From positions 1 through 36,651 of the forward strand of contig UQUO01000019.1 in assembly GCA_900544295.1 (NCBI GenBank): DNA of 36,651 bases. The letters are read 5' to 3'. The notes beneath the pieces are model-generated. The model was given only the letters and a program-made list of their open reading frames with translations, ran no database searches and was not told the DNA's origin. Below, piece by piece: positions 36,544 through 36,651 of the stretch (the stretch's first letter is position 1; every line of letters starts with the position of its first letter). The stretch is from an uncultured Eubacteriales bacterium (lineage in GTDB: Bacteria > Bacillota > Clostridia > Oscillospirales > Oscillospiraceae). Made by a program: the position numbers and the translations under genes.

Positions 36544-36651
36544 GGAACTCGCCGTATTGCTGTTGGTTGTCTTTACCTTGTGCTGCGTGTTCCACCCCAT
36601 TTCTTTGGTCTTGCCCAAAGAAACGGGGTGGAGCCCCAAAGAAAAGCGCTT
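36544..36651 (-). repeat. Right copy of 108-bp terminal inverted repeat
   Basis: Inverted copy of 8-115. Its internal stem-loop has two 18-base arms (TCCACCCC to TTTGG and the complement) with one mismatch and a 6-base loop. It reaches the last base of the window, so the full element may be longer. Confidence 0.9.

Noticed and set aside
36412..36639. Short frames in the terminal repeats (also at 147-412)
   Set aside because: They lie in dispersed repeat DNA and lack ribosome sites; such frames are typical false calls.

Overview
The window reads as a chromosomal replication-origin region of a high-G+C member of the Clostridia (Firmicutes). The evidence is the order dnaA-dnaN-S4 protein-recF-remB-gyrB-gyrA, the presence of DivIVA, SepF, RemB and Hfq, a short type-3 ProS, and strong AGGAGG ribosome binding sites. 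By eye about two thirds of bases are G or C. A high-G+C gut lineage related to Oscillospiraceae fits best, but that is an inference. The two ends carry the same 108-bp sequence in inverted orientation, so the window is probably a whole draft contig that stops at an unresolved repeat.

Left arm (1-14.3 kb): repeat DNA, then proS (-), a divergent HAAS-domain membrane protein with a small membrane partner and a hotdog thioesterase (+), a dinitrogenase-cofactor-like protein (-), MscS and a CoA-disulfide reductase/rhodanese fusion (+), a FadR-type GntR regulator (-), an unassigned ~280-nt RNA unit (-), an AI-2E family transporter (-), and an mfd-prsA operon (-). Origin core (14.3-23.6 kb): mfd and dnaA diverge; dnaA, dnaN, S4, recF, remB, gyrB and gyrA run rightwards with tight or overlapping junctions. 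A REP-associated tyrosine transposase (RAYT) sits inside the gyrB-gyrA operon. Right arm (23.6-36.6 kb): rnhA, an ABC exporter and a GNAT protein continue on +. A leftward block follows: miaA, then hfq, an HlyD-like protein, yggS, sepF, divIVA, ileS, lspA and rluD. A DegV gene (+) ends the window. This leftward block would run head-on to the rightward fork if the origin lies near dnaA.

Points that stand out: two genes whose best start codon is AUA; a free-standing structured RNA with clear promoter and terminator; a RAYT gene carrying two perfect inverted copies of a REP-like 34-mer inside its reading frame; a terminator-like hairpin in the dnaA leader; a DnaA recognition motif changed to GRNHST next to an origin without consensus DnaA boxes; a consensus promoter buried in yggS; an LspA with a ~150-residue disordered tail; and Gln at the quinolone-bridge position of GyrA. 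No tRNA, rRNA, CRISPR array, prophage or defence system was seen. All calls come from reading the sequence; no database search was run.
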